Positions 17,505-26,485 are shown, counted from the first letter of the stretch. The stretch is 64,000 nt of DNA from Citrifermentans bremense R1 (GCF_000426865.1 NZ_AUGE01000012.1:1-64000), one strand, 5' to 3'. Notes: generated by a model from the sequence alone, not told the origin. Translations and numbers: made by a program.

Positions 17505-17801
17505 AGCGCCTCCACAAACTGCGGTTCTCGGTGAATAGATCTGCATAGGTAGTCTCTTTGTCTTTCAGAAATGTCCACTTTACTCAGGAGTCTGCGGGTC
17601 TCTGTCATAGACCTAGCCGCCTCTCTACCGGCCCACGGCCATGCCCCGTGTGGTCAAAACTTATGAGTACCTAGTTACCTGGTTTAGCAGTTTAGTGCTC
17701 TCAGAATTTCTTTTATAACGTATTGGTAACGTTCTTCTGAGTGCAAAATAATTTTATAACATACATTAACCGCTACACAAGCATTCTTTTTGACTGTCAC
17801 A
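17505..17801 (-). promoter_or_regulatory. long upstream region of the response regulator
   Basis: About 300 non-coding bases. Read on the minus strand they hold an AT-rich part with two TTATAAAA boxes and an AACGT/ACGTT inverted repeat. A GC-rich part follows with two small hairpins (CACGG/CCGTG and GGTCT/AGACC) before the gene. It could be a regulated promoter with a structured leader. No c-di-GMP (GEMM) or other riboswitch consensus could be matched. Confidence 0.3.
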
Positions 17802-17853
17802 AAAAAAAAGCGGCACCGCACCGGAGAGTACCTCTTTCCTGATGCGGCGCCGC
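17802..17853 (-). terminator. rho-independent terminator of the hemerythrin gene
   Basis: GCGGCGCCGCA and TGCGGTGCCGC (11 bp with one G-T pair) enclose a 22-base loop. On the minus strand a run of nine T follows, 25 bp after the stop. Confidence 0.9.
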
Positions 17854-17877
17854 CTTTTCCCCTTGCTGTCTGACTCC

Positions 17878-18393
17878 CTACCCCTCTACCGAGGCTCCCC
17901 GGGAAGATTTGCGTCCCTCACGCTTGTTTCTTTGGAACTGCACCGCGATCTCGTGCTGCTGCTCCTTGCCTAACGCCTTTCTGGCAAGCTTGAAGACCTC
18001 GCGCTCTTCTTCCTGCATGTGATGCTCGACGATCTCGTTCAGGACCTGCATCTTCGCCATCCAGCGCTCGTCGTCGACGGCGAGCGCCTGGAAGGTACCG
18101 AGCATGGTCTTCGCCACTTGGTGCTCCTCGAAGGACTGCAGCACTTTGTCGCGCATCTCCTCGTTTTGCTCCAGGACGCTGTAGAAGAAACGCTCCTCGC
18201 CTTCCATGTGAATTTCCAGTTCCTCTTCCAGCTGCGCGAAGAGCTTCTGCAGTGTGGAGATCTCCTTGCGGCCCGCTTTTTGAGCCTTGTCGAACAGGTA
18301 GCGGGCCTTCTCGTGATCCTGCTTCAGCACGTCGAAGATGGTGAGTTCCGACGACTTGGCGTGCGATTCGCTGCTTGATTTGGTGGTCGGCAT
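17878..18393 (-). CDS. hemerythrin HHE domain protein
   Basis: 171 residues, soluble. The HHE four-helix iron-binding pattern is seen in FDVLKQDHEKARYLF, LEIHMEGEERFFY, FEEHQVAKTML and VEHHMQEEEREVF: His and Glu residues at the positions that hold a di-iron centre. The C-terminal tail is basic (QRNKREGRKSSRGAS). Such proteins sense or buffer oxygen, NO or iron. A strong AGGAGG site gives the start. It begins a set of small stress-type genes on the same strand. Confidence 0.9.
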   Translation of the reverse strand: MPTTKSSSESHAKSSELTIFDVLKQDHEKARYLFDKAQKAGRKEISTLQKLFAQLEEELEIHMEGEERFFYSVLEQNEEMRDKVLQSFEEHQVAKTMLGTFQALAVDDERWMAKMQVLNEIVEHHMQEEEREVFKLARKALGKEQQHEIAVQFQRNKREGRKSSRGASVEG

Positions 18394-18495
18394 TCGGTCC
18401 TCCTATTGACGATTTGCCGTTCGCCCCTCATCGCTTAATCCCCCGGAAGCCGCGCCGCATGCAGGGTGGGGATGGCGAAAGGGGTGGGCACCTTT

Positions 18496-19059
18496 TTATG
18501 CGGTCCCCCGCGGCTTGGGTTTGTCCGAGCTGGCGAAGTCGGCCTTGGACTCGCCTTCCGACCCAATGTCGGCTGCGCCGGTCTGCCTCAGCAGATCCAT
18601 GGCCCGTTTTTTCCAGTCGGCATTGTCGCAGTGGACCGAGAGGAGAATTCCGCCTTCCTTGACCCGACCCTCATAACGCTTGGCCTCGTATTCGGGGATC
18701 CCCATCCCCACCAGCGCGCCGGCTATGCCGCCGATTACTCCGCCTGCTCCCACGCCCGCCAAGGCTGCCACGATCGGACCCGCCGCGATGAACGGGCCGA
18801 CGCCCGGGATTGCGAGGGCGCCGATGCCGGTGAGCCAGCCCAACGCCCCGCCGATCACCGCACCGGTCCCAGCGCCCGCACTCGACCCCTCGGGGACCTT
18901 GGTGTGCTTCTCATGGGCGAAGTCCTTGGTGCCGACGTTCTCCGAGAAGAGCACGGAGATGTCGGTGTTGCGGAAATCCGCTGCCCTCAGTGCGTCGACG
19001 GCGTTCTCGACGCTCTCCCTGCTGTGATAGATGCCGAATACCGCGATGTTTTTTGCCAT
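18496..19059 (-). CDS. glycine-zipper protein with GSP17M-like N-terminal domain
   Basis: 187 residues. The N-terminus (AVFGIYHSRESVENAVDALRAADFRNTDISVLFSE) resembles the general-stress-protein 17M/YflT fold. The middle (residues ~55-125) is a long Gly/Ala glycine zipper (GAGTGAVIGGALGWLTGIGALAIPGVGPF...) that could insert in or lie on membranes. A further alpha/beta segment follows (RVKEGGILLSVHCDNADWKKRAMDLLRQTGA). Proteins of this plan are often found with stress genes; the biochemical role is unknown. Confidence 0.75.
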   Translation of the reverse strand: MAKNIAVFGIYHSRESVENAVDALRAADFRNTDISVLFSENVGTKDFAHEKHTKVPEGSSAGAGTGAVIGGALGWLTGIGALAIPGVGPFIAAGPIVAALAGVGAGGVIGGIAGALVGMGIPEYEAKRYEGRVKEGGILLSVHCDNADWKKRAMDLLRQTGAADIGSEGESKADFASSDKPKPRGTA

Positions 19060-19100
19060 GACAGCCTCCTTTTAGTTTCCTTGCTGGTTATGGTGCCTGG

Positions 19101-19283
19101 CTACTTCTTCTTCGGAGGTTCAGGCACCTTGGCCCCTTTTTCGCGCGCCTCCGAAAGACCGATGGCAACGGCCTGCTTGCGGTCTGTCACCTTTTTGCCG
19201 CTGCCGCTTTTCAAGTCACCCTTTTTGAACTTGTCCATGACTTCATGCACCGTTTCCTGCGCTTTCTTCCCGTACTTCTGCAT
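19101..19283 (-). CDS. small lysine-rich DUF6496-type protein
   Basis: 60 residues: MQKYGKKAQETVHEVMDKFKKGDLKSGSGKKVTDRKQAVAIGLSEAREKGAKVPEP. The pattern, with KVTDRKQAVAIGLSEAR, is that of DUF6496 proteins, which are often plasmid- or stress-linked. The GAGGAGG site puts the start at MQKYG and excludes ten upstream residues. It lies between the glycine-zipper and the DUF3309 genes. Cytoplasmic; function unknown. Confidence 0.8.
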   Translation of the reverse strand: MQKYGKKAQETVHEVMDKFKKGDLKSGSGKKVTDRKQAVAIGLSEAREKGAKVPEPPKKK

Positions 19284-19328
19284 GTTCGCCTCCTCGTTGC
19301 CCGTCGTTCCCACACCTGCCGGTCGCCG

Positions 19329-19481
19329 CTAGATGCGTTCCATGAACACCAGCAGCAGCAGGACCATCAGCACCACCCCTAACCCGCCGCTCGGGAAGTA
19401 ACCCCATCCCGCGCTGTAGGGCCAGGTCGGCAGCACCGCGATGACCAGCAGGATCAGAATCAGCAGCACGATGTTTCTCAT
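19329..19481 (-). CDS. DUF3309 small membrane protein
   Basis: 50 residues with two hydrophobic helices flanking the conserved LPTWPYSAGWGYFPSGGLG turn, which is the hallmark of DUF3309. An AAAGGAGGT ribosome site fixes the start. Such tiny proteins are widely found with envelope-stress genes; no function is known. Confidence 0.85.
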   Translation of the reverse strand: MRNIVLLILILLVIAVLPTWPYSAGWGYFPSGGLGVVLMVLLLLVFMERI

Positions 19482-19515
19482 AGCCACCTCCTTTGCCTTT
19501 GCGGCGGGTCCTTCT

Positions 19516-21141
19516 CTAGCGCTGTTTCCCCAGTGCCGTGACATCCCTCTCGAAAGTGGGAAGGATGGCCTTGAAGAACGCGTTGCGCACCAGTTGCACC
19601 ACGATCTGCCAGGTGCTGGTCTGCGGGCTCTTCAAAGGACCGGAGATGTCCGCCTTGGTCGCCACTTGGTCCCGCGGCTTGTTTTCAAGGATCTTGGCGA
19701 TGCCCCCGATCAGAATCTCCTTTACCTGCTTAAAGAACCCTTTGTTCTTGTCCTGGCGCCGGTCGTAGACCTTCATGTCGCGGAAAAACGGTTTGATGTA
19801 GCCGTCCACCCTCTCGTTCTTCACATGCAGCTCGGTCACCAGCGAAAACGTCCCCGCCGTGACGTCGAAATCCCCATAGGAGCGGAGCAGATCGTTGAGA
19901 GAGGTAAGCTGGGTGTTGGTGATCTTCAGGTAGAGGTCGAAGTCCGGCCCGTTCTTCTCGGGACGAAAGTCGCCCGATGCGCTGGTCAAGCCGCTACCCA
20001 TGAACTTGCCGCTTAGCTTCGCCTTCGCCGCCCCCCGGGAGAACTGGTTGGAAAAGTTGCTCAGGCTGAAATCGGTGTCGGCGACAAAGATGCGGAACTT
20101 TTTCCCGCCTGCGTTGTACATCATCCCGAGGTTGGAGCGGATCAGGTCGAACTGTTCGATGCTCAGCACCAGGTTCGGCTTGTTGCTCACCTCTTTCGCC
20201 GCCGCCTTCACCTTTTCCGCCCTTCTTTTCTCCACCGCCGCGGTCTTTTCCGAATGGAAGTAGGTCATAGTGACCCCGCTGATCACCATTTTTTTCAGGC
20301 GCGCCGTCTGCACCTTGCGTCCGTACTCGATGTCGCCGTTGCCGCTCAGCGCCCCGCCTTGGACGGACATGTTGTAGCGGGCCAAAACCGGCTGGAAATA
20401 GTCGATGGGAACCTTTTCCAGCTTCAGGTCCGCCTTCACCGCGGGTGTCGGCTCGGCCAGAAAATTTGCCTTGCCGTCGACGGTACCGTGGCCAGTCTTG
20501 AAGATATCGGTTTCAAGATGGAAGGAGGAAGGGTAGACCTTGTCCGGCAGGTGGATATTGCGGATGTTGTTTGCCTCCAGGTCCAGGTTGCTGAGCACGA
20601 GGGGACGCTTCGGATCTTGGTCGATGTAGGTAATGCTCGCGTCATTGATCTTCAGCAGGTTGATCTTCAAGGGGTAAATGGCCTCCACTGCCTGCTGCCA
20701 CCCCTTTTCCTTCATGGGAACCTTGCTCTTGGCCTCGCTCTTTAGCTGTGCCAGGTTTATGTGAATCTTCGGGTCGTCCAGCCTCATCTCTCCGACCAGC
20801 TTTCCGGAAAGTATCTCGCGCCAATGAACGCTGGCCCGCAGGTACGGGAACTCCGCCACCGGCGGCTCAGGATGCGCCTGCTGCGACACGGTAAGCCCTT
20901 TCAGCGTGATGGAAAGCCCGATCAGGCTGAAATGCAGCTTGGGAAGGCGGAGCGAGTACCCTTTGAGGCTCTGGTTCATCTTCTTTTCGGTCATGCGCCG
21001 CAAAGGTTCGTCGATGAAGAAACTGGCGACGAACAGGATAAGGGCCAGGGCGACGATGATTCCCACTATCCAGAGCAGCGGCTTCGTGCTCAGCAATTTC
21101 CTACCTGCGCCGTGCGCATGGTGTCCGCTTTCTTCAGCCAT
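19516..21141 (-). CDS. DUF748/AsmA-like envelope protein
   Basis: 541 residues. One N-terminal membrane helix (WIVGIIVALALILFVASFFI) leaves the rest in the periplasm. The body has AsmA-like amphipathic beta-repeats (LPKLHFSLIGLSITLKGLTV, RLDDPKIHINLAQL, ...). A charged helix interrupts it near residues 300-325 (EKRRAEKVKAAAKE). The family belongs to, or resembles, the bridge-like lipid transport proteins of the cell envelope. It overlaps none of its neighbours and has a GGAG ribosome site. The role in lipid transfer is inference from family. Confidence 0.78.
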   Translation of the reverse strand: MAEESGHHAHGAGRKLLSTKPLLWIVGIIVALALILFVASFFIDEPLRRMTEKKMNQSLKGYSLRLPKLHFSLIGLSITLKGLTVSQQAHPEPPVAEFPYLRASVHWREILSGKLVGEMRLDDPKIHINLAQLKSEAKSKVPMKEKGWQQAVEAIYPLKINLLKINDASITYIDQDPKRPLVLSNLDLEANNIRNIHLPDKVYPSSFHLETDIFKTGHGTVDGKANFLAEPTPAVKADLKLEKVPIDYFQPVLARYNMSVQGGALSGNGDIEYGRKVQTARLKKMVISGVTMTYFHSEKTAAVEKRRAEKVKAAAKEVSNKPNLVLSIEQFDLIRSNLGMMYNAGGKKFRIFVADTDFSLSNFSNQFSRGAAKAKLSGKFMGSGLTSASGDFRPEKNGPDFDLYLKITNTQLTSLNDLLRSYGDFDVTAGTFSLVTELHVKNERVDGYIKPFFRDMKVYDRRQDKNKGFFKQVKEILIGGIAKILENKPRDQVATKADISGPLKSPQTSTWQIVVQLVRNAFFKAILPTFERDVTALGKQR

Positions 21142-21457
21142 ATCTTCTCCAGGGCCTTGCCGCTCCCTGCCCTTACTTATGGTTAAATTCCGCTAACAAA
21201 TGTATGCACTCGCTTTGCTTTGTCAATCGCGGCAGCCGCTTTTAGCGCGCCGTTTTTGCGGCAGAAAACGGCGCCGGCATTGCACTTTGTCGCAGCAAGC
21301 CTGCGCCGCTTCTTCATCAGCGCGGCAGCGCTTAAGCAGAGAAACCGGAGGGCGCGGTGCTCCATTAATGGTAAAATCCACCTGCATCGACAAATTCAGC
21401 AATGTAAACCGCGCCGTGCCTCTTCGAACAAGGTACGGCAAGGTGAGGAGGTGAGAC
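21142..21457. other. divergent intergenic region
   Basis: A 316-bp gap between the DUF748 gene and ku, which diverge. It contains GC-rich imperfect repeats around GCGGCAG/CGCCG and a strong ribosome site just before ku. No convincing gene or promoter is seen. Confidence 0.5.
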
Positions 21458-22237
21458 ATGAGGGCGATGTGGTCCGGTTCGATCAGCTTTGGCCTGGTGA
21501 ATATCCCGGTGAAGCTTTACAGCGGTTCCCAAAGCAACACGCTTGACTTGGACATGCTGCGCAAGAGCGATCTCTGCCCCATCAAATACCTTAGGGTCTG
21601 CAAGAATGACAATCAGGAGGTCCCCTATGAGGAGATCGTGAAAGGGTATGAGTACAGCGACGGCGAATACATCGTGCTGACCGACCAGGACTTCGAGAAC
21701 GCGAGCCTGGAGAAAACCCACCTGATCGACATCGTCGATTTCATAGACGAGCGGGAGATCGACACCAGGTTCTTCGAGAAGCCGTACTACCTGGAACCGG
21801 AGAAGACCGGGCCCAAGGCGTATGCGCTTTTGAGGGAGGCGCTGAAGCGTTCGGGAAAGGTTGGAGTAGCGCATTACGTGCTCAGGAACAGGGGGAGCAT
21901 CGGCATCTTAAGACCGCTGGACCAGGTGCTGGTGCTGAACCAGATCAGGTACGCCGAGGAGGTGCGGGACGCCTCGGACCTGAAACTGCCGGGGGATGAG
22001 AACCTGCGCGAGCAGGAGGTGGCGTTGGCGCTTTCCCTGATCGACCAATTGACTGTGAAGTTCGACCCCGAGAAATACAAGGACCAGTACGTAGACGACC
22101 TGAAGCGGATCATAGAGGAAAAGGCCCAGGGAAGAATGCCCGCCCCCCAGGCCAAACAGCCTCCTCCATCGAAAGTCGCCGACATGATGGCGCTTTTGAA
22201 GGAGAGCATTAAGCAGAAAAGAAAAGAGGCTGCCTGA
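21458..22237 (+). CDS. ku: Ku protein (non-homologous end joining)
   Basis: 259 residues, the standard bacterial Ku length. It begins MRAMWSGSISFGLVNIPVKLYSG, the family signature, continues with the ring-forming core (KLPGDENLREQEVALALSLIDQLTVKFDPEKYKDQY) and ends with a lysine-rich tail. Ku homodimers encircle broken DNA ends and recruit LigD. The partner ligD lies 19 kb away on the same strand. A GAGGAGG ribosome site supports the start. The NHEJ pair together with stress genes suggests preparation for desiccation or stationary phase. Confidence 0.97.
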   Translation: MRAMWSGSISFGLVNIPVKLYSGSQSNTLDLDMLRKSDLCPIKYLRVCKNDNQEVPYEEIVKGYEYSDGEYIVLTDQDFENASLEKTHLIDIVDFIDEREIDTRFFEKPYYLEPEKTGPKAYALLREALKRSGKVGVAHYVLRNRGSIGILRPLDQVLVLNQIRYAEEVRDASDLKLPGDENLREQEVALALSLIDQLTVKFDPEKYKDQYVDDLKRIIEEKAQGRMPAPQAKQPPPSKVADMMALLKESIKQKRKEAA

Positions 22238-22244
22238 AGCAACG

Positions 22245-22265
22245 AAAAGGGGACAGGCTACTTTT
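22245..22265. repeat. solo half of the 26.5-kb palindromic repeat
   Basis: These 21 bases, just after ku, are identical to one arm of the perfect hairpin at 26486-26535 (core GGGGACAGGCTAC). No matching second arm is near. Confidence 0.8.
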
Positions 22266-22416
22266 CTCCCCTCCTCAGACCCTCCCATCCCCACCTGTTC
22301 TTGACCCTGCAAAATCCCCCCACGTCTGTTGCAATCCAAAGTCGCTGTGTTAGTTTATTTCAATTCTTAAAAGCTACTAATAAAAAACGGCATCGATGGT
22401 TCTAAGGAGGATAAGC

Positions 22417-23148
22417 ATGGAAACCAGCGCAACCGAGCAGAGCCGCGCGTACCGCGGGCAAAGCAGGCAGAAGCGGGTGAACGTGGGACCGGGAGAGCGG
22501 AAGGCGTCCATGGCAGGCGGGGCGGCACTGGCCCTCTCCGGGCTCTGGAGCATCGGCAGGAAGAACTACCTCTCCGGCCTGGCCATGATCGCCAGCGGAG
22601 GGATGCTCCTTTACCGGGGGCAGACCGGGCACTGCGGCATGTATGAGGCGATGGGGGTGGACACCGTGCACACACAGGGATCGGGACTGCGCATAGAGAA
22701 GGTGGTGACCATCGGACTGCCGCCGCACCAGGTCTACGAGTTCTGGCGCCACCTGGAGAACCTGCCCCGTTTCATGAAGCATCTGGAATCGGTGCAGGTC
22801 ACCGGTGAGCGTACCTCGCACTGGAAGGCGGTCGGACCCGGGGGACTCTCTGCGGAATGGGACGCGGAGATGATGGAGGAAACCCCGGGGCAGCAGATCA
22901 GCTGGCACTCCGTGGGAAACGCCGACATCCCCAATAAGGGAACGGTGGAGTTCAAGGAGGCCCCCGGCAACCGCGGCACCGAGGTGCGTGTAAGCATCGA
23001 CTACTACCCCCCCGGCGGCACCGCCGGAAGGGCCGCGATGAAGATCGCCCACGGCCTGAACGCCCAGCAGCTGGAAGAGGATCTCAAGCGCTTGAAACAG
23101 ATCCTCGAAGTGGGCGAGGAGACGACAGCGCGGCGGACCGCCGAGTAA
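22417..23148 (+). CDS. membrane-anchored SRPBCC (cyclase/dehydrase-like) protein
   Basis: 243 residues. The first ~85 resemble DUF2892 with two short hydrophobic segments (AGGAALALSGLWSIG, LSGLAMIASGGMLLYRG). A SRPBCC/START-like domain follows (IEKVVTIGLPPHQVYEFWRHLENLPRFMKHLESV...), which can bind a hydrophobic ligand. An AAGGAGG site fixes the start at METSATEQ. It is followed 45 bp later by an alcohol dehydrogenase and then a SDR, so the three may form one transcript. The ligand is unknown. Confidence 0.82.
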   Translation: METSATEQSRAYRGQSRQKRVNVGPGERKASMAGGAALALSGLWSIGRKNYLSGLAMIASGGMLLYRGQTGHCGMYEAMGVDTVHTQGSGLRIEKVVTIGLPPHQVYEFWRHLENLPRFMKHLESVQVTGERTSHWKAVGPGGLSAEWDAEMMEETPGQQISWHSVGNADIPNKGTVEFKEAPGNRGTEVRVSIDYYPPGGTAGRAAMKIAHGLNAQQLEEDLKRLKQILEVGEETTARRTAE

Positions 23149-23193
23149 AACCGAGCCGAGCGCCCGGAACCCGGGACGCGACAAGGAGGAGAT

Positions 23194-24399
23194 ATGAGGG
23201 CAGTATGCTGGCATGGCAAGCAGGACGTGCGGGTGGACACCGTACCCGACCCGGAGATCGTACAGAAGGGGGACGTCATCGTTAAGGTCGCCCTCACCTG
23301 CATCTGCGGTTCCGACCTGCACCTTTACAACGGCTACGTCCCCACCATGAAGAAAGGGGACATCCTGGGGCACGAGTTCGTCGGCGAGATCGTCGCGGCC
23401 GGCACAGACGTCACCCGCTTCAGGGTCGGCGACCGCGTCATCGTGCCGTTTCCCATCAGTTGCGGCGCGTGCTGGTACTGCAAGCACGAACTCTGGTCGC
23501 TTTGCGACAACACCAACCCGAACTCCTGGATGATGGAGCATATCTACGGCGACACCGGCGGCGGGATCTTCGGCTACTCCCACCTCTACGGGGGGTATGC
23601 AGGCGGCCAGGCCGAGTACGTCCGGGTTCCCTTCGCCGACGTGGGGCTCGAGAAGATACCGGACGGGATACCGTACGAGCAGGTGGTGCTTTTAACCGAC
23701 ATCATGCCTACCGGCTACCAGGCCGCCGTCTACTGCAATATCAACCCGGGGGATACCGTCGCCGTCTGGGGATGCGGACCGGTGGGGCTTCTGGCCATGA
23801 AATCGGCGAAGCTTCTCGGAGCCGAGCGGGTGATCGGCATCGACCGGTTCCCCGACCGCCTGCAGATGGCGCACAGCCAGTGCCAGGCCGAGGTGCTCAA
23901 CTACGAGGAGGTGGACGTAGCCGAGCAGTTGCAGAACATGACCGGCGGCCGCGGTCCCGACTCCTGCATCGACGCGGTGGGCCTCGAGGCTCGCGGCACC
24001 GGGATCGAGGACGTCTACGATCTGGTGAAGCAGACACTGCGTCTGGAGACCGACCGTGCCTCTGCGCTGCGCCAGCTGGTGCGGGCGTGCCGCAAGGGGG
24101 GCACCCTTTCCATCTCCGGGGTCTACAGCGGATTCATCGACAAGTTCCCCATGGGGGCCATCTTCGCCAAAGGGCTCACCGTGCGCGGAGGGCAGGCCCA
24201 CGTGCACAAGTACCTCCCTCACCTGGTGAAGCTGGTCGCGGAGCAGCAGATCGATCCCTCCTCCATCATCACCCACAGGATGTCGCTGGAGGACGCGCCC
24301 GCCGGCTACCGCACCTTCCTGAAGAAGCAGGATTCCTGCATCAAGATCGCGCTCACACCGGAGCACGCCGCCCCGAAGACAGAACCAGCCTCCCCGTAA
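23194..24399 (+). CDS. zinc-dependent alcohol dehydrogenase
   Basis: 401 residues of the medium-chain dehydrogenase family. The catalytic zinc region is CICGSDLHLYNG and GHEFVGEI. The structural-zinc cysteines are in CGACWYCKHELWSLC. The NAD(P) fold is VAVWGCGPVGLLAMKSAKLLGA. The insert after the structural zinc and the overall length resemble glutathione-independent formaldehyde dehydrogenase-like enzymes, but the substrate cannot be fixed from sequence. A GGAGGAG site precedes the start. It lies between the SRPBCC and SDR genes. Confidence 0.9.
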   Translation: MRAVCWHGKQDVRVDTVPDPEIVQKGDVIVKVALTCICGSDLHLYNGYVPTMKKGDILGHEFVGEIVAAGTDVTRFRVGDRVIVPFPISCGACWYCKHELWSLCDNTNPNSWMMEHIYGDTGGGIFGYSHLYGGYAGGQAEYVRVPFADVGLEKIPDGIPYEQVVLLTDIMPTGYQAAVYCNINPGDTVAVWGCGPVGLLAMKSAKLLGAERVIGIDRFPDRLQMAHSQCQAEVLNYEEVDVAEQLQNMTGGRGPDSCIDAVGLEARGTGIEDVYDLVKQTLRLETDRASALRQLVRACRKGGTLSISGVYSGFIDKFPMGAIFAKGLTVRGGQAHVHKYLPHLVKLVAEQQIDPSSIITHRMSLEDAPAGYRTFLKKQDSCIKIALTPEHAAPKTEPASP

Positions 24400-24435
24400 C
24401 CCGGCCGCGCAGCACGCCGTCAAAGGAGATACCAG

Positions 24436-25296
24436 ATGCCGACCGAAGAAGGGAAACAGTTCCCGCCGCAGCGCCAGGCGCAGCCGGGAAAAGAAGCCGA
24501 GATGACGCCCCGGCCGCAAAGCGGCGAGTTCGAGTACCGCGGGGCCGGGAAGCTGCAGGGAAAAACCGCCCTCATCACCGGCGGCGACAGCGGCATAGGC
24601 CGGGCCGTCGCCATCGCCTTTGCCCGCGAGGGTGCCTACATCGCTTTCGGATACCTGGAGGAAGACCAGGACGCGAAAGAGACCCGGGACATCGTGGAGC
24701 GGGAGGGGGTGCGCTGCCTCGCCTTCCGGGGTGACGTGGGTCAGGAGCAGTTCTGCCTCGACATCGTGAAAAAGACGGTGGAGGCATTCGGCCGGCTGGA
24801 CATAGTGGTGAACAACGCGGCCGAGCAGCATTACCGCGAGAGCATAGAAGAGATCTCCTCCGAGCAGTTGGAGCGGACCTTCAGGACCAACATTTTTTCC
24901 TATTTCTATCTGGTGAAGGCCGCGCTCAAGCATTTGCAAGAGGGGTCGCGGATCATCAACACCACCTCGGTAACCGCCTACAGGGGAAATCCCAACCTCC
25001 TCGACTACTCCTCCACCAAGGGGGCCATCGTCGCCTTCACCCGCTCGCTCGCCCTTTCTCTGGCGGACAAGGGGATTCTGGTGAACGCCGTCGCCCCAGG
25101 TCCGATCTGGACCCCGCTCATCCCCGGAACCTTCCCGGAAGAAAAGACCGAGCAGTTCGGCGGGAACGTGCTTTTGAAGAGGGCAGGACAGCCGGTGGAA
25201 GTGGCGCACAGCTACGTCTTCCTCGCCTCCGAAGGGGGCTCCTACATGACCGGGCAGGTGCTGCATCCAAACGGCGGAACCATCGTCGGAGGATAG
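24436..25296 (+). CDS. SDR family oxidoreductase (YghA/YdaD-like)
   Basis: 286 residues. A ~40-residue N-terminal extension rich in Pro/Gln precedes the Rossmann fold. The cofactor loop is TGGDSGIG, then NNAAEQ, the catalytic Ser in NTTSVTAY, YSSTKGA (YxxxK) and a C-terminal TGQVLHPNGG. The extension and TGGDSGIGRAVA are typical of the stress-induced YghA/YdaD group in the general stress regulon of Bacillus. Together with the neighbouring zinc dehydrogenase it could detoxify aldehydes; that is inference. Confidence 0.9.
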   Translation: MPTEEGKQFPPQRQAQPGKEAEMTPRPQSGEFEYRGAGKLQGKTALITGGDSGIGRAVAIAFAREGAYIAFGYLEEDQDAKETRDIVEREGVRCLAFRGDVGQEQFCLDIVKKTVEAFGRLDIVVNNAAEQHYRESIEEISSEQLERTFRTNIFSYFYLVKAALKHLQEGSRIINTTSVTAYRGNPNLLDYSSTKGAIVAFTRSLALSLADKGILVNAVAPGPIWTPLIPGTFPEEKTEQFGGNVLLKRAGQPVEVAHSYVFLASEGGSYMTGQVLHPNGGTIVGG

Positions 25297-25309
25297 CCAG
25301 GGGGCCCTC

Positions 25310-25355
25310 ACCCCGGCCCTCTCCCCCAATCCCCACTCCCAAAGGGAGAGGGAGC
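25310..25355. repeat. GC-rich intergenic repeat, CCCTC/GAGGG type
   Basis: C-rich and G-rich stretches (CCCTCACCCCGG..., then GGGAGAGGGAG) form an imperfect hairpin between the SDR and YihY genes. Similar C/G-tract hairpins are at 30004 and 53797. The rest of the 25297-25495 gap shows nothing coding. Confidence 0.5.
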
Positions 25356-25495
25356 ATGGACAAAGGGGTTCCCGCCCGAAACCGCTCCCTCCCTGCTCAC
25401 CCGCCCAAGCGACCTGGCCATCGAGCCGAACAACGAAGAGATAGCCGCGCCCTTGCCCCGCAAGGCGGCAGGCTGACCTCGTCAAGGAGCCGACC

Positions 25496-26446
25496 ATGTT
25501 CTCACTGCGCAGATACTTCAAGCTGGGCGACACGAGCTACAAGGAACTGGCCAAAAGGGCCTTCAAGAAGTTCTCGGAAGAGGACTGCCCGGAGCACTCC
25601 GCCGCCATGGCGTACTACTTCCTGTTCGCCTCCTTCCCATTCCTCCTCTTCCTGACCACGCTGATCGCCTACCTGCCGATCCCGCACCTACTGGATTACG
25701 TGCTGGACAACGCCTCCAGGGTCCTTCCCGGCGAAACCTTCACGCTGATCAAGGACAACATCCAGGCGCTGTTCACCAACAAGAAGCAAGGGCTCCTCTC
25801 CATGGGGATCGTCCTTGCGCTCTGGGCCTCCTCCAACGCTATCGTTTCCGTCATGGACTCCATGAACAACCTCTACGACGTCAAGGAAGGGCGCCCCTTC
25901 TGGAAGGTGCGCCTGATCGCCATCGGGCTGGTGGTCGGGCTGTCGGTGCTGTTCCTCGTTGCCATGGCGGCGCTCATGTTCGGCAACCAGATCGGCGACT
26001 ACGTAGCCGGCCTGATCAACTTCGGCGGGGCGTTCAAGGTGGCGTGGTTCGCCGCCCTGGTGCCGGTCACCCTGTTCGTCCTCGTCCTCGCCGTCGCGGT
26101 CATTTACTACTTCACCCCCGACGTCGAGCACCAATGGGTCTGGATCAGCCCCGGCGCCGTGATCGCCATCCCGAGCTGGATCCTGATGTCCCTGGCGTTT
26201 TCGTATTACATCAACAACTTCGGCTCCTACGACAAGACCTACGGCAGTATCGGCGCAGTGATCGTGCTGCTGCTCTGGCTTTACCTGACCGGGCTCATCA
26301 TCCTGGCGGGCGCCGTGGTCAATTCAGTGATCGAGCACAGCTCTGCGGAAGGGAAAAAACCGGGCGAGAAGGTGGCGGGAGAGGTGAGCGATCCGCGCGA
26401 GGACGTGAACGAGGAGATGAAGGAAGAAAAGGACCAGAAGCGCTAG
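25496..26446 (+). CDS. YihY/virulence factor BrkB family membrane protein
   Basis: 316 residues with about six membrane helices. The family core is visible: EDCPEHSAAMAYYFLFASFPFLLFL near the N-terminus, GLLSMGIVLALWASSNAIVSVMDSMNNLYDVKEGRPFWKVR in the middle and FGSYDKTYGSIGAVIVLLLWLYLTGLIILAGA near the C-terminus. A charged cytoplasmic tail ends the protein. Despite names such as RNase BN in old records, the family is a membrane protein without a known function. It follows the SDR gene on the same strand. Confidence 0.92.
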   Translation: MFSLRRYFKLGDTSYKELAKRAFKKFSEEDCPEHSAAMAYYFLFASFPFLLFLTTLIAYLPIPHLLDYVLDNASRVLPGETFTLIKDNIQALFTNKKQGLLSMGIVLALWASSNAIVSVMDSMNNLYDVKEGRPFWKVRLIAIGLVVGLSVLFLVAMAALMFGNQIGDYVAGLINFGGAFKVAWFAALVPVTLFVLVLAVAVIYYFTPDVEHQWVWISPGAVIAIPSWILMSLAFSYYINNFGSYDKTYGSIGAVIVLLLWLYLTGLIILAGAVVNSVIEHSSAEGKKPGEKVAGEVSDPREDVNEEMKEEKDQKR

Positions 26447-26485
26447 CACCGCGGTGAATAAAGGCTCAGCGCACGGCGCACTGTA

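Noticed and set aside
17547-17700. Possible c-di-GMP (GEMM) riboswitch upstream of the response regulator
   Set aside because: The conserved GEMM core and its tetraloop-receptor bases are not present.
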